Shown here: in pieces, positions 35,154-38,907 of the stretch
Layout: every line of letters starts with the position of its first letter
Position numbering within the stretch: position 1 is the first letter of the stretch
DNA from: an uncultured Saprospiraceae bacterium
Lineage (GTDB): Bacteria; Bacteroidota; Bacteroidia; Chitinophagales; Saprospiraceae
Assembly (NCBI GenBank): GCA_937928405.1
Contig: CALFWZ010000071.1
Location: 1-38,907 of the forward strand
Direction of reading: 5' to 3'
Length of the DNA stretch: 38,907 nt
Made by a program: the position numbers and the translations under genes
The notes under the pieces: generated by a model
What the model was told of the DNA's origin: nothing
The model's input: only the letters and a program-made list of their open reading frames with translations
The model's database searches: none

Positions 35154-35190
35154 ACAGGTACGACCTTTAGACGTACCTGTTTTTTATTTT
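35154..35190 (+). terminator. Plus-strand Rho-independent terminator
   Basis: ACAGGTACG (35154-35162) pairs exactly with CGTACCTGT (35172-35180), followed by TTTTTATTTT. It points along the plus strand although the genes on both sides are on the minus strand, implying a small plus-strand transcript. Confidence 0.75.
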
Positions 35191-35226
35191 AAAAGGAGTC
35201 CTTCGTTTTAAAGAAGAACTCCTTTT
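35191..35226 (-). terminator. Minus-strand terminator after the large T9SS cargo gene
   Basis: AAAAGGAGT (35191-35199) pairs with ACTCCTTTT (35218-35226), with an inner CTTC/GAAG stem. On the minus strand it is followed by TAAAATAAAAAAC. It lies 25 bases past the stop of the cargo gene. Confidence 0.65.
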
Positions 35227-35250
35227 ATATATTCATACCGTCAATCCTAA

Positions 35251-38200
35251 TTACTGCTTAACAATTTTAAACAGCGGATCGTTACCTTTGATATCCAAGC
35301 GAAGGAAATAAATTCCAGCAGGATAAATATGTACCGACATGATTCCTAGATGCTCCTCGTTATAACGCGTCAATTGACCTCGTTCGATTACTTTTCCAGT
35401 CATATCAATAATTTCAGTAGGAATAATTAATGCATCACTAAATCCAATGGCTTTAATTTGTACTAATCCAGTAGTTGGATTTGGATTCATTTCAATACGC
35501 TGTCCAAAAATAGTTGTTCGCACATCAACCATTATATCTATAGTTACAGACTCAAAATCCAAACATTCTTCTCCATCAAGTACCGCTACCGTATAATCAC
35601 CAGCAGGAAGATTTTCAAAAACAGGGCTATCTTGATAAGTATTACCACCATCAATACTATATTGTAAAGGATCAAATGGAGATTCCGCCGTTATGGTGAT
35701 GGAACCATCTGCTGCTCCGGGTGCACTAACACTTTCTACAGATGCCGTAAAGCTCAAGGTACAAGTAGGAATGGTAACGGTTAATTCAACGGTACAATTC
35801 TGTTCATCACGAACAACAACTTGGTATTCTCCACCAGATAAACCATTAAAGAACTGAGTCGTTCCAAAAGTCATTCCTCCATCAATACTGTATTCAATCA
35901 TACCAGCATTACTAGTTGCATTAATAAACAATGTTCCATTATTAGCGCCAGGTGCGGTTTCTTTATTGGTACCCACTTGAGCTTCCAGTGAACAAGCAAA
36001 AGGTAAGCAAAAGTTATCACTACTAATTTGACCAAACTCATCTCCTCTTGCTATAATAAAGCCATCGTCTGTTCGTAATTCATAGAATCCACTTCCAAAT
36101 CCACAACAGATACCATCTCCAGCAGCATCAAAAAAGTTGATCGTAAAACAGCCTTCTGGCATACAAAGACTCTCCGATAAAGTGGACTCATCGGGAACAT
36201 TGGGATAAGTTCCTCCTCGATGGATGGGTGTACCATCTAAATCTATTATTTCCCAAGAAGTTTCTTCTGGATATTCATCAAACTGAATAAATAATTCTAA
36301 GAAAATTCCTTCTAGAATAACTTCAAAGTTTCTACTAGACATATCATTCAGCGCCTTTTCATCTTGCATTCCATTAGGTTCACTTACTGTAAAAGAAACC
36401 GTATTGGTTCCATCAATTAATCCAACCAACTCAACCTCCACTGCATCTTCTTCACCAGTGGCTAAGTTTCCAGTCCAATTGATAGCAGTAGCTGATCCAC
36501 CGTTAATAGAATAAGTAATGACAGCGCTCACTAAATCTTGCGTACCAGCATTTTCAAAAACCAATCCAACCGTTCTAGTAGAATCACAAACCTGCAATTC
36601 TAATCCATCAACTCTACTAGCAGCCACATCGAATCGAGGAATTTTTTCGACGTTGATTCTTAATGTATCATTAAATCCGTTTTCGTCAGTATCTAGATCA
36701 GTGAACAATTTAAATTCATAAGTTTTCACTGCTGACATGTCTACCGTATTGGTAAAAGTATAAGTAATTGAACTATCTGACCGTAGGGTATCTGTAATTT
36801 GAATTTTCTCAATTAAATTATTATCCACCACTACACCAATAGAATAATCCACAACTGGATTTACTCCAACATTGGTAAACGTACCAGTTACCACTTCCAT
36901 ATTTCCAAGATCATCGGCTGCTACTGGCGTTATTAATTCAGATGCGCCTATATCAAAAGTATCTCGACGAAGAATAAAAGAAGTAATTTTTGTTTTCCAG
37001 TTACCGCCCGTACCTGCGTATTCATTGGTAAACCAAAAAGTAGTTTGATCTGTCGGATCAACGGTCATTGCGGCATAATCTCCCCACCGTTGAGAACCAT
37101 TCCAGGATGCTCCTTCACCAATGACTAATTCACCTAATGACATTTCGCCTAATGGATCTGAAGCACGACGTCCTGTGATAGCCGAAGTAGGGAAGGTGGC
37201 ATTACCACCAATTAAGGTATACCCCAACGCAATATTTCCACCACCATCCATAGCGATAGCGCCCATAAAACGACTTCGGTTATCTGGAGCGTAAGTTCCT
37301 TCTTGATAAATAAACCAGTCCTGATCCTCTGTCTTCCGTAATTCCATCCAACGAACACCTGCTTGATTACCACCAGTTACATCTACAGAAAAATTCAAAA
37401 CCACTGCTTCGTGGGTTCCGAAATTTCGATATTGTGGTCTGTACATGATCACTTGTTGTAGAGCAGACATAGACTGTCCGGAAGGTTGATCGATACAATC
37501 AAAAATACTTCCTCCAGGGCAAAGATCCGCATCAAAAGGAGTTGTAGGAATCTGAATGGGACCATTGACAATCGTATTGTTAGGATTATCAAAGTCTGGA
37601 ATAAATTCAAAGATTTCAATTCGGTCATCTCCAGCCCCCCAAGCATCATCATGAATTCTAATTGCCATCATCGGACTATCTGCTGGTGGCTCGGTATCTC
37701 CTGCCCAATGTACCGCACTAGCTACTTGGAATGCGTTTGTATTACCAAATTTTGGTATTCCAAGTACTCGTTGGAAATTTAGATCCAGGTCTCCAGCAAG
37801 CATACCAGCTCGATCGATTACGTAGGTAGGAATCTCATTGTCGGTAAACTCGTTAGTCGTTACGTAATAACCACTTGGCCAGATCGCTATTTTTGGATAA
37901 TCCGGTAAACCAGGAGCAACAATTTTATAGGCGGTATATTCCCCAGCTGGATCATCCGTATCAGAAATCGCCAAAAGCATAGAAGTAAAGTCACTTCCTA
38001 ATTCTAATAAAAACCAACGCTCTGCTAACTGATCCCAGAGAATCATAGGATCCCCTGCGCCGGAGGAATTAACGGAGCCCCAAAAGCCATTAGAAGAGAA
38101 TGGTCCAGAAATAGTATTTCCATCCTTATCCGTTACCAAGATGACGGATCCTCCTCCGTTCACCATTTGTATATAGTGATCATTACCAATGGCTCCTACT

Positions 38201-38583
38201 GGATCTGGAGGAACTGCGCCAGATTGATCACTACCAATACCATCTCGATCTACCAGTAATTGAATTTGATCACCACCACTAGTGAGCGAAGCATATTGTC
38301 TAATGGGGTCACCATTGAGTGGTAAGGCATTTGGATTCACATTTTGCATCAAAGTATTACCTTTGAAATTTCCAACCTCTTTAGGCCAATTTTTCTTCTT
38401 TTCATCTTTTTTAGGATTTCCATTGGTGGTGAGAAAATCAAGTTCACCCATTGGAATGGTCTTCCCTAAGTATACTGCCTGAGAAGCCTGAATGGTGACC
38501 TCTTGAGCATTGACTAGACTAAATGCCAACAAGAAGGAAAAGACTGCCAACAGCATTTTTTTGGTTGTAATGGTAAAATTCAT
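35251..38583 (-). CDS. T9SS type A cargo protein with SprB-type repeats
   Basis: The frame opens at TTG 38637, but ATG 38583 is preferred because it begins a clean signal peptide (MNFTITTKK to SLVNA, cleavage near residue 26), giving 1110 residues. Residues about 85-540 form a repeat-rich beta domain, possibly a propeller (DPMILWDQLAERWFLLELG and similar). Residues about 560-770 are CARDB/Ig-like. A Cys-rich segment with GDGICCGFGSGFYEL follows, then two SprB-type repeats (about 864-1017) with the IEYSIDGGMTFG and LQYSIDGGNTYQ signatures. The last about 80 residues (NPNPTTGLVQIK to FKIVKQ) are the type A T9SS sorting signal. The protein is presumably surface-attached or released; its role in adhesion or degradation is unknown. 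Confidence 0.88.
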   Translation of the reverse strand: MNFTITTKKMLLAVFSFLLAFSLVNAQEVTIQASQAVYLGKTIPMGELDFLTTNGNPKKDEKKKNWPKEVGNFKGNTLMQNVNPNALPLNGDPIRQYASLTSGGDQIQLLVDRDGIGSDQSGAVPPDPVGAIGNDHYIQMVNGGGSVILVTDKDGNTISGPFSSNGFWGSVNSSGAGDPMILWDQLAERWFLLELGSDFTSMLLAISDTDDPAGEYTAYKIVAPGLPDYPKIAIWPSGYYVTTNEFTDNEIPTYVIDRAGMLAGDLDLNFQRVLGIPKFGNTNAFQVASAVHWAGDTEPPADSPMMAIRIHDDAWGAGDDRIEIFEFIPDFDNPNNTIVNGPIQIPTTPFDADLCPGGSIFDCIDQPSGQSMSALQQVIMYRPQYRNFGTHEAVVLNFSVDVTGGNQAGVRWMELRKTEDQDWFIYQEGTYAPDNRSRFMGAIAMDGGGNIALGYTLIGGNATFPTSAITGRRASDPLGEMSLGELVIGEGASWNGSQRWGDYAAMTVDPTDQTTFWFTNEYAGTGGNWKTKITSFILRRDTFDIGASELITPVAADDLGNMEVVTGTFTNVGVNPVVDYSIGVVVDNNLIEKIQITDTLRSDSSITYTFTNTVDMSAVKTYEFKLFTDLDTDENGFNDTLRINVEKIPRFDVAASRVDGLELQVCDSTRTVGLVFENAGTQDLVSAVITYSINGGSATAINWTGNLATGEEDAVEVELVGLIDGTNTVSFTVSEPNGMQDEKALNDMSSRNFEVILEGIFLELFIQFDEYPEETSWEIIDLDGTPIHRGGTYPNVPDESTLSESLCMPEGCFTINFFDAAGDGICCGFGSGFYELRTDDGFIIARGDEFGQISSDNFCLPFACSLEAQVGTNKETAPGANNGTLFINATSNAGMIEYSIDGGMTFGTTQFFNGLSGGEYQVVVRDEQNCTVELTVTIPTCTLSFTASVESVSAPGAADGSITITAESPFDPLQYSIDGGNTYQDSPVFENLPAGDYTVAVLDGEECLDFESVTIDIMVDVRTTIFGQRIEMNPNPTTGLVQIKAIGFSDALIIPTEIIDMTGKVIERGQLTRYNEEHLGIMSVHIYPAGIYFLRLDIKGNDPLFKIVKQ

Positions 38584-38907
38584 AAAATTTTGTTTTGAAG
38601 TTATGAGAGATTGTAAGTTTGTAAAGAGGTTGTTCAAGAATAATTTCTCAATTCAGCCTAAAGGTATGGTTTTTCGGGTCCAAATTAAGGAGAAACAAAG
38701 GGTTTTATGTCTCTTATGAGTCAATATCATAATTTGATGAGATTTAGCAGCTAAATAATATTTCCACTTAGTAACGGCCAATTAATAAGTTCCTGAATTG
38801 TGATTGATATTTTAATCATCAGATGAGGCATTTTTTGAGAGAATCCTCTTTGGCTTGTCAAGAAAAATAACGATTTCTGATATTAAAAGATCAGAGAAAA
38901 ATCGGGA
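38584..38907. other. Upstream region of the large cargo gene
   Basis: An AT-rich non-coding stretch to the window edge. It contains the leader and presumably the promoter of the cargo gene (a weak TACCTTTA word lies near 38660 on the minus strand). No gene is recognised. Confidence 0.45.

Larger units (their letters stand above)
34782..35250. other. Intergenic region with palindromes and two hairpins
   Basis: This 469-bp gap between the HxlR gene and the large T9SS cargo gene is AT-rich. It carries two 8-bp-spaced inverted repeats (34936-34975), a possible 17-codon plus-strand ORF (35099-35152), a plus-strand terminator (35154-35190) and a minus-strand terminator (35191-35226), listed separately. 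Confidence 0.6.

Noticed and set aside
38584..38637. TTG start for the large T9SS cargo protein
   Set aside because: It adds 18 polar residues before a normal signal peptide that begins at ATG 38583.

Overview
The window reads as chromosomal DNA of a member of the Bacteroidota, most likely a Saprospiria/Lewinella-like lineage (the lineage is inferred from protein style, not from a marker gene). The evidence is two type IX secretion (T9SS) cargo proteins, one with a gliding-motility type B C-terminal domain and one with SprB-type repeats and a type A tail; a Bacteroidota-style YidC; DUF4846 and DUF6438 lipoproteins; and Bacteroidota-type -7 promoter elements (TAnnTTTG) upstream of yidC and the MoxR gene. 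No rRNA, tRNA or CRISPR array was recognised.

Layout. 1-300: non-coding, with a 207-bp MITE-like inverted-repeat element carrying a (GGCA)7 tract. 301-678: a small lipoprotein. 708-4460: five minus-strand genes (SRPBCC protein, DUF4846 lipoprotein, VOC protein, tiny membrane protein, type B T9SS cargo). 5075-8114: a two-gene plus-strand operon, an exported M48 metallopeptidase and a large exported protein of unknown function, ending in a clear terminator. 8401-11544: an isolated, very AT-rich gene fusing a calcineurin-like phosphoesterase to a NACHT/STAND-type NTPase and a C-terminal helical region. This is the best candidate for an unusual system (anti-phage or other conflict STAND protein). 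11934-20587: MFS transporter, bestrophin channel and a 2048-residue alpha-2-macroglobulin with an intact CTEQ thioester motif.

20588-25447 is the most disturbed stretch. A MoxR-type AAA ATPase and its DUF2201/VWA metallopeptidase-like partner lie on the same strand but are separated by about 690 bp of repeats: nine heptamers, then a 141-bp tandem repeat of 3.5 copies in an A-B-A-B pattern. The VWA reading frame runs into the heptamer array with no ATG, GTG or TTG upstream of its HEISH motif. Upstream of moxR lies a hairpin-rich intergenic element ending in a terminator-like stem and T run, a candidate structured RNA or mobile repeat.

25448-33888: DUF6438 lipoprotein and yidC (minus), then plus-strand DUF3293 protein, cytosolic trypsin-like protease and TonB-dependent receptor, then minus-strand HtrA/Deg protease and Hsp20. 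34028-34781: a DUF2809 membrane protein with its HxlR regulator. 34782-35250: an intergenic region with palindromes and two terminators. 35251-38583: a large T9SS cargo protein.

Functionally this is mostly envelope biology: protein insertion (YidC), periplasmic quality control (HtrA, M48), outer-membrane uptake (TonB receptor), protease trapping (A2M) and T9SS-exported surface proteins. The phosphoesterase-STAND gene and the repeat-split MoxR/VWA pair stand out from that background.
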